Source: Triops longicaudatus (Eukaryota > Arthropoda > Branchiopoda > Notostraca > Triopsidae). From it: DNA of 64,000 nucleotides. A program made the translations under genes and the position numbers. Location: the NCBI GenBank assembly GCA_022885665.1, contig JAGQDJ010000041.1, forward strand, positions 124,001-188,000. The letters run 5' to 3'. Within the stretch, counting starts at the first letter, position 1. Every line of letters begins with the position of its first letter. This document shows, piece after piece, positions 12,050 to 24,297 of this stretch. The notes under the pieces were generated by a model. It was given only the letters and a program-made list of their open reading frames with translations. It searched no databases and was not told where the DNA came from.

Positions 12050-15000
12050 TTAATGACGGACTGTTCTCGATCGGGAAGCGAAATCGGAGTCTGAGTCGGT
12101 GTGGCCTAACAGTGAACCAGATGAACGCGCCCGTGATTTGTAAACTGCATAACTTCCTGGTGGAGGGCGTGATGCAGCACTGGTCCTTCCCATATTGACA
12201 GCGTTGGAGCTAAAACCGTGTGCAAAATCCCACCGATAGTTGTCCGAATACCGCGACGCCGAAGCCCCTGAACGGAAAGAAAACATACAAGAGATTAGAA
12301 TACATTCCGAAATTACAACCAGGTGTACGCGACGGGTTTAACGAGACGCCTAACAGTAAACAAGTAACACGACTTTTTTGCATCAACTTTGGAAAGTTAC
12401 TTCGCAAGACATGTTTCTCTACTTCGAAATTTACACTCGACTAAATCCCGTGACGTCTGGATCAAAAAGATCTTGCACGAAATTCTTCCTTAAAATAACT
12501 ATGTTCGAAAAACATCTTTCGTGAAGGTAAAAAATTCTAGATTTTCGTCAAATCACTTATAACTATCGCAGATCTTGTGCGAAAATATTTTGATCATACG
12601 AAAGAGAATTTATGAAAATGTGACGGTGTCGGGTCGTTATTAAGGCGAAAGGTAATTATTAAAAGTAAGTGTAAACCGTGGCATTACTGTCGCATTTTTT
12701 TTCTTACTTCTTTTGATATTCTTTACATTGACGATAAATTCAACTACATTATTATTACGGACGAATAACTCTCCAAAAGCCTGTATTTGTGCTCAGCAAT
12801 TCTTTTCAAGTTGCGAGGATATAAAAAATTAACTTGTCGACCTGTTGGAGCAAAACTTGTTCTTTGGTTACACGTAAGCTGATGAAAAGCTGAAAGGTTT
12901 TACTTGACAGGATTCTTGAAAACAAAACGCGTTAGGAGATAATTGGTACGGTATTGCTTTTTATGTAGAAAAGAAGCTTATTCAGCGTGTCAAACGAATA
13001 ATGGAAGAGTTTACAAGCTAAGTGCAGCAATTCGTTGACTACAACATAAAATCTTTCTGATCGCTCTTCTCCATTTCACTGAAAAAGATTTTTGCTGTAG
13101 CTATGTAATGATTATACAGTAAAACACCGTTATAACGAATGCCAGTCATAACAGACAAAGGGCTATTGTAAGGTCCATTTGTTCCGGAAAAATAAAATAA
13201 ATTTTTGCCGGTAAAGAATGTAAGAGGGTATTTGCTATTACGAACAGCTGACAAATGTTCCGTACACTTCGATATTCGTTCTAACGAGGTTTGACCATAC
13301 TGGCGGAATGCATTATTTGCGTATAATATCCTAAATAGATTAGTTTTACGGATATGCAACAGTAATATGATTATTGTGTTGTTAATAATGTAGTTTGCAT
13401 AGATCGTGAGTTCCACAATGATCCCACTGTTCCTCTTCGATACATTCATGAATACTAGAAGAAAAAGACTTAAACGGTTAGGCAGCTTCTAGTTACCTGA
13501 TGGAGTGTTTGAGCGGTAGTTGAAGCTTGTGCGGTCATCTCGATTCAATGAGCTTTCGCCACCAGATTCGGAACCTCTGTAAAGCAAAATTTAGGTAAGT
13601 GACCCGGCTATTAGCTAAACTATAACTATTACCGTCTTTGTGTTCGGGATGTATGGTCCATATACTGGCGGGGACTTCGGTAGTCCCGATATTGGCGATG
13701 CTCTGTCCGATATTCGGACAATTCCTGGGTGACGAATGCGTTCCGTGATTGCACGTCGCGTTTGGACTTTTTATCTGGTTTGTTTAAACTGCTAGTGGAA
13801 GACTCCGATTTACGTGGTGTAGTATACCGATCGCTGAGCTCCACGGAAGACATACTCATGTGGCGACTAAATCGACCGTCTTCCTGACCCATTAGCGTAG
13901 GTCGGTGTTTGGCCGTCGTGGAATCGCTACTTCTGCTCAGATCGGCAGATGATGTACTATAGTTCAACTTTGCGTTTCTTCCATGGGCTTGGGATCGCAT
14001 CGACTCTTCATCCGAGTACTTTGAGTACCGCACCGGTGTAACTCGGTCGGTTTTGGGTGGGTTGCTCTTTCCCTGCTTTCTGAATCGCTCTTCGGGTTCT
14101 TCACGGCGATACTGCGGTAATTTCTGCGCATATTCTGTGCTGCCATTACCGACACGTGAAGCGGGAATAGTCTCCCGTCGCATTTCTGTTTCTTTACGCG
14201 GAGCTGGTGCACCTTCGGGATCTAGCCGTGTGCGCGATAACGTGGAGTCCGAGCTTGAAAGTGCGCTTTTGGACCGACGCCATTTCAAGCCTAGAAACGA
14301 ACGTTCTTTTACAACTGGCGAGGGCGATCCGCTAACTACGTTAGGCATGCGAGAATCATGTCCGTGATAACCATCCTTGCTGGAGTAGGGCAAATCAGTT
14401 TTTCCCCGAGCAGAATTGGACGGAAAGTACTTGGAGCCTCTGGAAGGGTTCCAGTCGTTCGGGTCTGTGGGAGACTGCGGAGCCGAAAATGAAGAATCCC
14501 ACGGCTGCGACGGTGACGATTCTGCTGACTGGGCAGAATAATCCCAATCAGCCGAGTGTGAAGGCCAAGTCGGTGATTGCTCATCTTCGTCCTCGTCACT
14601 GCGCACCCTTACAGGATTTTCTCCTCGACTAGAACTTTCCAGATTCAGCAACCGCAATTGTTGCCGAATGGTCACCTTCTCTTTCGCCCGCTTTTTTTGA
14701 AACTGCTCTTCCACTTGCTGCATCGTTTGAATCTCACGCAAGCGTTGTTTCTCCTTTTCTTCGGCCTCTTTATTAAGTTTAGCTTCCATCAAACGCCGCT
14801 CTTCCTGCCGAATCGTGCTCTGAAACGTAAATTTCTTTCCCTTCTTGCGAGCTGCGCGTTGGGCAGGGCCCATTTGACGCACCACCTCACTAGCCCGGTC
14901 TAAGGATTTAGTTACCCTTGTATCTGGACTCGTTTCCAATAGAGGATCAGCAGAAGAAGAGCGTTGCATGTCATATGCAGTTACAACACGCCGGGAATCA

Positions 15001-18000
15001 TACTCAGGCAAGTACATGATTCTTTGCTTGGACCGGTTGGAAGCTCCGCTTTTGGAAGACAATTGCAACAGCTGGGAATCGGGGCCATTGAGCACAGAAT
15101 TTGGCGCACTTCGACTCAAGAGCCAATTATTGCTTTCTTTTTCTTCTCCGGATTCGGACAAATCAGGGGATTTACTTCTTGATCGAAGAGCAGACGTGAT
15201 TCCCGATACTGATCGCTTCAATTTCCGCATGCTGTTATAAGTTTGGGGAGAGTTTTTGTATTTCTCAGAAGAAAGCGACTCTTCGGCGGGGAACATCTTT
15301 CGTGTAAATTTCGGGGGAGTGTTCCGACCGGACAAATGCTGCGCAACACTCCCCGTACGGTCCGTGGTGGAGTCTTCGATCGTGTCGTTCTGGTCCAGTG
15401 GGTTTGGACTTGAGTCACTGTTGAGATCGTGCTCAGGTACCCAGTGGTTCGGAACTGGCGACGACATGGCTAAGGGCTGCTCCGAACGACGCAAGGTAGA
15501 AGGTGCGTTCGGAGTCAGGTCAGGTAAAGGGGCGGGACTATTCGCATCCCCGGCCGAAATGCCCGAATCTGCTGACCTTTCAACGGGTCTTGCCGGGGCT
15601 GTTGCTCTCACTCGACGACCGATACGATCTTCAAAGACGTCGTTCATCTCAGCACTACTATCGGAGCGTGATTGCGTGGTCGTGGCCAAACTGGCCACTC
15701 GCTTTTCAGAATCGGTCAACGAGTACTGAAGCAAACTGGACTGCTTCGTTAAGTCGCTTTCGTCGTTACCGTCTCGGTGTGCTTTCAGAGCTGTGGCAGC
15801 ACTCAGATCCCTCCACGCGGCTGATGGAGAAAACTTGGGTAGATCCAGCAACTTTTTGGGTAAAGTTGGCCGTAAAGACAAGGAAATCTCTTCATGGCTG
15901 CCTTCGTCTTCGGCAGCGATCGTTTCGTTGGCCTGAGGCTTCGGCCGGCTGTTCGCAACATGAGGACGTTTCGAATTTGATTGAGGTGACGGGGGTAATC
16001 GCACTGGAGGAGGTGAGTGTCGGGTGCTTTTGATTTTGGAGGACTTGAAAGTCGACATGTTGCCGGTGGCTACTTTGTCGAAATCCTGAAGAATTCGATC
16101 GATCTCTTCTTGGGTGACGTCTTCTTTGGCCTTTGCAGCGATATCGTTAGATCCAGTAACAGGGGATTTGTTAGGAGCCTCGACATCACCAGGCGTCATA
16201 CCGAAATAAAATTGTTTGCGCGTTTCGGCGGGAAGAACGACCGAAGTTTCAGCGGTCATTTTCATACTTTCTTTGCGCTTAAGATCGGACGGACGAACGT
16301 TAGGCTCGTGATATACAAAAGAAGGTTGGCGACCAGGTACTGCGCGTTTTTCTGATGGCAAGGGAAGGCTTTCAATGGATTCAGCAGAGGGGCTTAGAAA
16401 GGCTTCCTTCCGTTGGACTGCATCCCTGATTTCTCGCTGAAACTTGGGATCTGGACTTACGATCAGCGTGGGTTTGCGCTGAAGATCGGTTTCGTGTAAA
16501 TCATCAGCATCGTTCCATTCAGGGGTGGCTTTGACTTGCAGGGAACTAAAGACTGTTACGGGTCCCGGTAAGATAGCCATCCTTTCACCTGATTCGTGTC
16601 TGTGGCGCATTTCCCCGGAAGCTGCAGTAACGAGGTTGCTCGTACTGGAAGCTTTCTCTCGCAGAGCTTGCTGGTGCCATTGTTCACCTCGGGATTTGAC
16701 ATCGGACTTGGTTTTAAAGAGACGAATCTTGCGCGATTCTTTGCCCGATTCCGGCTCCGAGAAATGTAGACCTGCAGCGCTGGCAGGCCTGGTATCTGAA
16801 TCGCGTCGTTGGTACATGCCTATCTTGGATTTTTCGTACCCAGGTTGTTTGGGGTCCTCTTGAGCGGGTGGGGGTGGAGCCTTCACGCGCTTCCGGGCTT
16901 TAATGCGTGATTTCGCAGGGCTTTCTTCTATAATTGTGTAAGGTGCCGGAGGGGGCGAAGGTGAGCGTGAAGATTCACGCAAGTCTTCCGATTCCGAGCT
17001 GAAATGATGAAGGCCATCGGTTAAGTCCCGACGGGGCTCGTAATTCTGGTCACGTCTGGCAAGGTGGGCTTGATCCGTGCTGGCATGTCGTGCTGGAGAG
17101 GAGAAACCTCCCAGCGCTTGAGCAACGCTTTCTCCATGGTTATTGGACAAACGAAGCCTTGATTGTGAGGAAGACCGGTTGAGCTGACTTTCGCGTCGCG
17201 GCAAATGACTTCCGACCGTTAATTCGTCGCTGTCATCCAGCATGTTGCGACGACCCGAAATGGTGCCACCATTATGGAGGAGGTTTCCATTGTTGGTTGG
17301 TCGTAACCGGGGACCAGCTGGCAAGTGCTCAGGTAAGACTTTAACTTTCGGCACCTCCAACGATGGCCCTCCTTTGTGGGACCTATGAAAGGAAAAGAAA
17401 GTAATGTCAGTGTAAAGAATATGATATGGTATGTGATATAACATAGACACCACGACATACATATAAAAAGGAAAACGTGTGAAATGTTAAAACCAAGGTG
17501 GAGGGAAGGCTCTTAAGACCAAAAACACGTGGAGCTTTCGAAGACGACTTCTTATCCGCCTGGATCATTTGCAAAACTATGATAGTAAACTTTTCATTAA
17601 GCTTTTGAACGTAGTGAATGCATACTTTTTTAATAATACAGTAAACTAATTTACTATAAATATTAAGCTTCACCATTTTAAATTTTCACCATTAGTAAAC
17701 AAAGGATATGTTTCAGTACCGTACACACAGCACCGTAGGGGAATCTTTTGCTATAAGTCTCCGAAATTGAATGCGCAGTTTGGAAGTTATTGTCCTCAAC
17801 GTTCAAGTCATGTCGCTGTATCGGACAACGATATAACCAAAAACAACTCAACAGACTTTAAGAATTTTATGTCAAAATTGTTGGGGAAAAAGGTACGTGA
17901 AATGAGCCGAACAGAATTACAATATTTCGCATTTTTTGAAAAAAATTAGAAAATGCTTCAGTGCAGCTGATTTACTTATCAATATTTAGAGGGGCTTGAC

Positions 18001-20238
18001 GGCCATTATAGTAAAGTAAATTACAAACTTTACTATCTAGAGCTTTTTGAATTCATACAGTAGTCTATTCACGAAAACATACGCCAGTTCCCGTGTAATT
18101 TGGCCATAAGCGCCTCAGCTCAATCGTGGCCTTAATAACACGTTCTATGGCTGCCAATAGTTAACGTATTTTTTTTTTCAAGTTTGGAAACATCTAGTTT
18201 GTATTTGCTTTTAAAGTAAATGTTGAAAAAAAGACAAATACCGGTACAGTAGACTCCCTTTTATCCGTTGACAACTTAAAAGCTTACAGGTTTTAGCCGC
18301 ACATGATTAAGTTACAAGAATATGCTATATTTGTGGGAAATATAAACAAATCTAGAAGATGCTTCACGAACTTATGTAATGTACCATCCAGATATATTTT
18401 TCACCCATACGTACTGTACTGCCATTCTATGTGGACTTTTCTGATTAACCAGTTTTTCGGATACCCAGTGAAAGGTCTATTCGGCACCTGACGGATAAGA
18501 GGGAGTCTTCTATATTTAGTTTAGTTTTGAAAAAAAAATGATAAGTAATTGTGTTATTTACAATCGCGTAATGAACACAAATATGCTTTTGATACTCTAT
18601 TTTTGTTCATTCACTTTCTTTGATTATTCAGCCGATACCGATTGACTGACCTTGTAATAACACTTTTTTCGTGTATGATTTCTAAAAAGTTTCAGAAAAA
18701 TAAACAATAACTTTACTTTTTACCACGGCTTTGCCCTGAAGTACGCTCATATTTGCTGTTCATGAGCTTTTCAAATCTCCAGTTGTAAATTTGACTTGAA
18801 GTCCAAATTGTGACCTTTGCCTGCTACGGCCCCATAATACAAACTACAGGCATTTCTGGATTAGCCGTGTGTTAATAAAATAAGTAAATAACAATAGATG
18901 AATAGAAGTCCTGTTGGCCTCTCTCGTTTGAGCCGCTTGCTTAGTTGAAAATCTCTTATATCCGATAACACCCCCACAAGCTCCCTTTAAATTGCTCTTC
19001 ATGAAAAAAATATTACGTGTAAAATCCAAAGATACCGTTATGATTTATCTCGAGAATGCAATACATAACCAGTAAAGCTTCATCCTTAAATCACAGTATT
19101 AAATATTCCCTAGTTTCATTTCAGATATTGGGATTTTTTTTTACTCGAAACCCACAAAAGCAAGATTTGAACTTATCTGCTTTTCGTTTACTTGGTGTAA
19201 GGCTCGGCCCATTAGTGAATAAAAGAACTTCTACTGTAAGACAAAAAGAGCGTGCAAAAATCCTGGCGAAAGTAAAAATATTACGAACTGCGATTAGGAT
19301 TATGATTTGACTCTGATATGTAAAAACCTGGCATAAGTCAAACTGCGGTCAATGTCTGCAATACGTTTCGGGAATGTTCTTAAGCGGTTTGTTGGCATAC
19401 CACGTGAAAAAGGAACTCATTGTCGTGTTAACTGTACAGTGCACTCTTGTAGCTTGCGAACTGTATGACCCCCTGTAAGCTTCACCTATAAGCTATTGAG
19501 AATATCCAGAGTGTTATATGAATGTGATTCCTGACATCCTGCTGCGCAAACGTATGAAAACGTCGCGCAACGTAGCTAAAGGCATTCGCATTGGGCAATA
19601 GGTTCTCACATGGTTGCGGTATTTCCACAAACCACGACAATGAATGAAATAAGCCATTCAAGAGGTGAATTATACCCATAGGAATTAGAAGCTTGCCAAA
19701 GAGACTTGTGAGACATCGTTGCCCCACATCGAAATACTTCTGTCGGCTATTGCTGAAATTTTCCCGAAGCAATATCTGTTGCGGAAATATTTTATGTTGA
19801 TTCGATGTTTCATTCTCAAGAATGAACACAAATGCTCCTGGATCACCAATATGAACTCATAATTTCGTTCTCACGTTGGACCTTTACGTCATCAATGGTT
19901 TATATTGTCCACATACGTAAACTTGCTTCGTTGAAATACTTGAAACAGATTATACTACTAAGTGTCGTTTCAGCTTGATTATTTCATATTTACTCTAGGA
20001 CTTACCGGGGAGGTGGATAACGAATTATGTCACTCAAATCGTCCTCTTCTTCCCACGCGCGACTGTTGTAAGAACGTTGGGCAAGGTGACCTGTCAGCCC
20101 TGGGGCAATTCTGGGTTCAAAGGTGAGCGACGACGGTCCTTCAAAATATTCGCCTTTATAGGGTCGAGGGTACGTTTGATTCCACTCATTCTGCCCTGCA
20201 TCGTGGGCACAATGACCCGAGGAATGAGCATGACCCAT
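12050..20238 (-). CDS. Large low-complexity scaffold-like protein, family not recognised
   Basis: Exons in transcript order: 20006-20238, 13633-17382, 13497-13576 and 12050-12267. All phases match, giving 1,426 aa. The ATG at 20238 follows an in-frame TAA and a 5' UTR acceptor near 20312, so the start is well supported. One exon is 3.75 kb. The protein is rich in Ser, Arg, Pro and Glu, with many basic-Ser motifs typical of phosphorylated cytoskeletal or junctional scaffolds. A charged, probably coiled-coil segment lies at about residues 925-990, after KKGKKFTFQSTIRQEERR and through EEQFQKKRAKEKVTIRQQL. Other conserved-looking blocks are RKQFYFGMTPGDVE and SFLGLKWRRSKSALSSSDS. There is no enzyme domain, signal peptide or membrane segment. 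Introns of 57 nt, 1,229 nt and 2,623 nt separate the coding exons. I cannot name the family. Confidence 0.8.
13117..13302. mobile_element. Tigger-like MITE in an intron of the scaffold-like gene
   Basis: The left end reads CAGTAAAACACCGTTATAAC and continues into GAAT. The right end, reverse complemented, reads CAGTATGGTCAAACCTCGTT and continues AGAACGAAT. The shared ends and the CGTTATAACGAAT-type core are typical of TcMar-Tigger/pogo derivatives. A TA precedes the left end. It lies in the intron between 12268 and 13496. Confidence 0.5.
18009..18035. repeat. 9-bp perfect hairpin in the first coding intron
   Basis: TAGTAAAGT and ACTTTACTA are separated by nine bases. A weaker related palindrome (AGTAAA/TTTACT) lies near 17640, and both share TATAGTAAA. 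It may be a terminal remnant of a Tc1-like element; the relation is only suggestive. Confidence 0.4.
18247..18512. mobile_element. pogo/Tigger-like MITE in the first coding intron of the scaffold-like gene
   Basis: The left end CAGTAGACTCCCTTTTATCC is preceded by TA. The right end read backwards is TAGAAGACTCCCTCTTATCC, so about 18 of 20 positions are shared inverted. The interior has a block (TTTTTCGGAT) like the 60.8 kb element. There is no transposase-length ORF, so it is non-autonomous. Confidence 0.6.
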
Positions 20239-22002
20239 TATTTCGTCATTAATGTCATCGGATTGGGGACAAAACTCCCAACTATGACGAGGGGCTTTTT
20301 ATTTTATTGAACCTGGAAAAGAAGCAAACAAAACCCCAATTAACAATTTACGAAAGAGACCTTGTCCACGAATAGTAAAACACAAGACCACACCAAATAG
20401 CGGAAGTCGGGTTTGTATGAATGAATCAGCTGGTTATTTTCCTGTTTCTCACGAAAAATTCGCCGCGGCTGTGAATGCATTTTTTTTTTTACTGGGCAAC
20501 GTGCAAGTTTCTCCCGAGAAAGTGCTTAGACTTCTTGTAGCTCGTTCCGGTTCTCACCATGATTATGTTCTTTGTAAGCTGACTTTCAGGTCAGAAAAGC
20601 GATAATACTAGATCAGCTGTTGTATAGCTTCACAATTCAATCACTTGAATTCAAACAACGGAAGAATCGTAGGCTGCACGCAAAGAAGCCTTGCGTGTGG
20701 CTCTATCTATCTGGGCCTCAGGAACTCATTTTTCTATGGAGTATTACGTGTCTTGTTACAAGAGATAGAGCGAAGACAAATACAAGAAAAGGAACAGGAA
20801 ATAACGTAGAACTGAGCAAAGAGGTTACGCAAATTAAAGACCATATTTATTTTTGTAACACAAAAAGGAGGTTACCCCAAGTCCAGAAAAAAATATGAGC
20901 TTTTAAGGTCTCGCACCTTTGACATTGACACAATGTTGGTTGCGCAAGGTCAATAAAAATGACAAAACTTGTTCTGCCTTCCTTCAAAAAAACTAAAAAA
21001 AAAAAAATCTTTGCATCCACCTTACGCAACCAACTTCGTCAACAAGGATAGAACCCCTCATTTTTCAAGCTGGCTCAAGATTTTGGGTGTTAATATCAGA
21101 AAGAGAGGCTCGGTCGCATGGTTGGTAGAAGTTTCCCTATTTCATAATAGGTTTCATTTGCATAACAATCAGTAGCGGAAAATTCCCTTCGCATCCTGCA
21201 GATCACGTGACTTAGCACGTCAATTGTCATCTATTTGCGTTTTCCTAACGGGAAATGAAGTCCTGCTTCTTCAGCTTTAGCTCCCGTTCGTACCAAGCTT
21301 GTCGAACCAAAAGTATTGTTTAAGCATAAAACGCAGCTACACTAATTAGCGCGCAACTTCCTTAAACAGACAGAATGAGGTAACTCGTAACAGGTTTGAC
21401 ACAAATGCTAAGGAGAAAACTCAGCCCCAAGCATCCATTTTTCTCACTGAGAGTGAAAGAGAAAAGAGAAACAGCGCTATTAGCTTTCTATTTTCTACGG
21501 GGGTAAAAACATGTTTAAATATATACAACGACCTAGATTTTTATGCAAACCAGGGAAGACATGATGTACAAATAGTTCTGAGGAAAGTTAATCTCCCTCT
21601 AAAAAGGAAAGTGAAGTTTCTCCTATATCGTCTTCGAAATTCTATTTTGTTTCATGGACATCTTTGGCTGTATTGTTTCAGAAATGTATTTAAAAAAGTT
21701 TGCTATCGAAAATTACTTTTGTTTCAGATTTTTTTTACGCTTTCCGTAATAGGTGAGACGTAAATTAATACATATCGGCTTTCTTAATAAATAAAATAAA
21801 TAATACGATATACATGTATCTTGTCAAAAAATCCTAAACTACGTAACAGCGTACATGTTTGTTAAAATGCAGCTCTAATTCGTTACCTACCTAGTCATTA
21901 TGCAATTGCTACTGGGCACCGTTAAAAATGCTCACGGCATGCTCAAAAAATTGCGCACGTATTGAATCGTGACATTCATAAAAACCTGCTTGTCTTCCAA
22001 AA

Positions 22003-22621
22003 ATGACTACAGCACGCTTTACAAAAACAGATTTAATAACGATTGAAATGTTAAAGTTAGTTATGAACTTGAACTTAGGCCACCGTCTTGTTTTTATTTA
22101 TTTTCTTTTTCCTTTCAACTTTGGTTTACTGTGTGCCGAAAGTTGGGGTGGTTCAATGAACTTGGAGAATTCCATACTATTGTTATTCAAACCTTGCCCC
22201 CTCAACCCCCGAACTTCTATCTATCTCTCCTTGAGTGGTCAAAGTAGGCCGTTTAAGGGATTAAAAGCTTTTGAAGCATTTCGGGGGAGTTCAGATCCTC
22301 CAAAAACCGCACCTTCGAAGGACTCAGGTGTATCAAGGGCCGAGAAAATATGTCTATCCTGCCGCACCTGTGAGAAGGGCAAAAGAAGCAGCGAAAAAAT
22401 TACCCAAGCATGGACGCCGACAGGTAAAGCCCAAGGGCCGAAGTTCTTTGCCAAGTTGCGAGCCAGCCGGTTTTGCCATTTTGCACCGTTTGCTGCCTTC
22501 ACAAACATACAGCAAGGGCAAAGAATTACCGTCAAACATTTCCGACGCATACGGTAATAGGTGGGAAAAGTTACACGATTCGACGTTCTCTAAACCTCAA
22601 TTTACCCAGCGTGCAGATTAG
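22003..22621 (+). other. Orphan ORF region open in two overlapping frames
   Basis: One frame (22003-22557) gives 184 residues from an ATG. Residues about 28-45 are hydrophobic (VFIYFLFPFNFGLLCAES), resembling a signal peptide, and a CLSCRTC cluster comes later. A second + frame is open at 22271-22621 and is Arg/Lys-rich (RRAKEAAKKLPKHGRRQ). The minus strand is also open over much of it. Openness in several frames suggests composition rather than coding. I recognise neither product. It could be a single exon of a lineage-specific gene. Confidence 0.2.
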
Positions 22622-23436
22622 CAAATAACTTAAAAAATCTACAGGTTAGAAGGCTGTCTGCCTACGAATTCCTGAGTGACTTTTTCTTTGGAAAGAGAAC
22701 ATTGTTAAGATTTGTTTTTACGTCCGAAAAATAAGACATGCATGGTTGGATATATCGTTTTTGCAAGAGCAGGTTTCATATCGAAAGCCAGTGTACCAAA
22801 GAGGAAATGCGACCCATAAGAAAAAGACTTTCGTTGCCTTTCTTGTAGTTAACTCTCTTTAAGTAACGCGTTACCTTTTTTGGCGTTCTCTTTTCCAGAT
22901 TAAAAGCTTGGTCCGTGATGTGTATCCGTTATAAAAATATTCACTGAATATGAACAGTACACACAACAATCAATAAAATTTCCAAGAAAACAACGTTATA
23001 TTTGGTTGTTGAAGTATGTGGAAACCAATGCACGCTAACACTTGCTTCCCTTTTCCGGGATGCGTGTCACTCGAACCACCTTTAGAAGGCTTCTAGTACG
23101 AAAACCGGCCTGGCCTTACGTTGAACGAGAAAAGCGAAGGGGAGACGAGCTCGAGGCGGAAAGTGTCCCTGTCGTGGGCTTCGGTATACACACCAACGGC
23201 GTAGAATACCTGCAAGGACTTGTAAACCCGCCTTCTTGGGTAAAAGAAAAGGCCCTCGGATGAGCGTAACGCTAGAACGCTTGTACCTGACAACGAGCGT
23301 TGAACGAATGTGGAGAGTCTGCCAACTTGTGGACCTGCATACACCGTCCGTAATAGATAAGTTGGTTAAATGGGACTTTCCGGTGGGCCAAAGGTATTCA
23401 ACCTGTGGCTTGTTTCCCTAACGTGGTTGAATGGCC

Positions 23437-23467
23437 GTAGTAAGTCTAGTAGTAGCAGTAGTAGTGG
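23437..23467. repeat. Imperfect TAG trinucleotide microsatellite
   Basis: A run of TAG/AGT units, interrupted by AAGTC and AGC, is visible over about 30 bases. Confidence 0.7.
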
Positions 23468-23812
23468 TTTGTTTATAGACGGGTTTGAGTAAAAATACCG
23501 GCCTAAAGGGTGCAAAAAAGCTGGTCTTCCTTTTGTTGGGGGGAGGGGGGCTAACAGGTTAAGGCGTCCGCACACACGACGATTTTATTGGCAAGTTTTT
23601 CTCTCAGCTTTCGTCATGATACTAGGTACAAAAGAAAATGCAGTTTGTGAGCGCTTACTGCAGGGGCATAAAACGCTCTGTCTGGAGCGTGTTCTAAGTT
23701 AAAAAGATTTTAACTTTTTGACCGCAGGTTCTAGGAAGGATTATCAACGACTTGCGATGTCTGAGTAATTTGTGCAAGTTTACTTTACTTTATTAGCCAG
23801 CCAATCGGAGCT

Positions 23813-23868
23813 GATCACCGCTTTTACCGCGGTGATCTGCATACTGCATACCGCTTACGGTTTGCATT
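23813..23868. repeat. Hairpin and short tandem cluster
   Basis: GATCACCGC (23813-23821) pairs perfectly with GCGGTGATC (23829-23837) across a 7-nt loop. It is followed by a tandem CTGCATA duplication and a second small hairpin ACCG-CTTA-CGGT. The arrangement looks structured, but no function can be assigned. Confidence 0.5.
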
Positions 23869-24297
23869 GGAAGCATCTCAATGAACGGATCGTTGTTTAA
23901 TACGTTCTACTAATTTTTTTTCCTGTTCGATTTTCTCCCACTTCCTTCGACGGGCCAATTTTTGCTTTTAATAGAACGTGTCGTTTTGTGCCTAGATATA
24001 ATTTCCTGATTTATCGAACAATGTCTTTCCTGCCTTTACCATTCCTGCACTTTCTCGTATCGAAATGTTGAGTGGAACAGTAGGAGACATGTGTTGTATT
24101 TTTTGCTAAATACGTCTAATATTATACCATCCTATCCAATTCCGTACGTGCAAGACACAAGTAGGCCTACCAGACAAACTCTGCATTGATTACTTGTAAG
24201 ACGCACTGGCACAGTAAAATGCGAACAGTTTGCGAGTTTGTGGTTAATTTTCGAAAAACAGCTCTTTTTATGAATATTTTTAGTCAGTAGTAATACA

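Larger units (their letters stand above)
20316..24297. other. Intergenic with orphan open frames and short hairpins
   Basis: No gene is supported by splice sites and motifs together. The contents worth noting are the GC-richer open segment near 22.0-22.6 kb, a TAG/AGT microsatellite at 23437-23467 and a hairpin cluster at 23813-23868. The part next to 20315 should include the promoter and non-coding first exon of the scaffold-like gene. Confidence 0.4.

Noticed and set aside
12465..12605. Direct repeat AGATCTTGCACGAAA / AGATCTTGTGCGAAA and outer GATCAAAA inverted pair
   Set aside because: Short and imperfect, without target-site duplication or a second genomic copy in the window; too weak to call an element.
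19482..19829. 115-codon open frame in the first coding intron of the scaffold-like gene, same strand
   Set aside because: It has an acceptor-like and a donor-like edge, but no partner exon in phase. Length is within what chance gives in 64 kb. If it were an exon of the host gene it would need phases that the neighbouring exons do not show.
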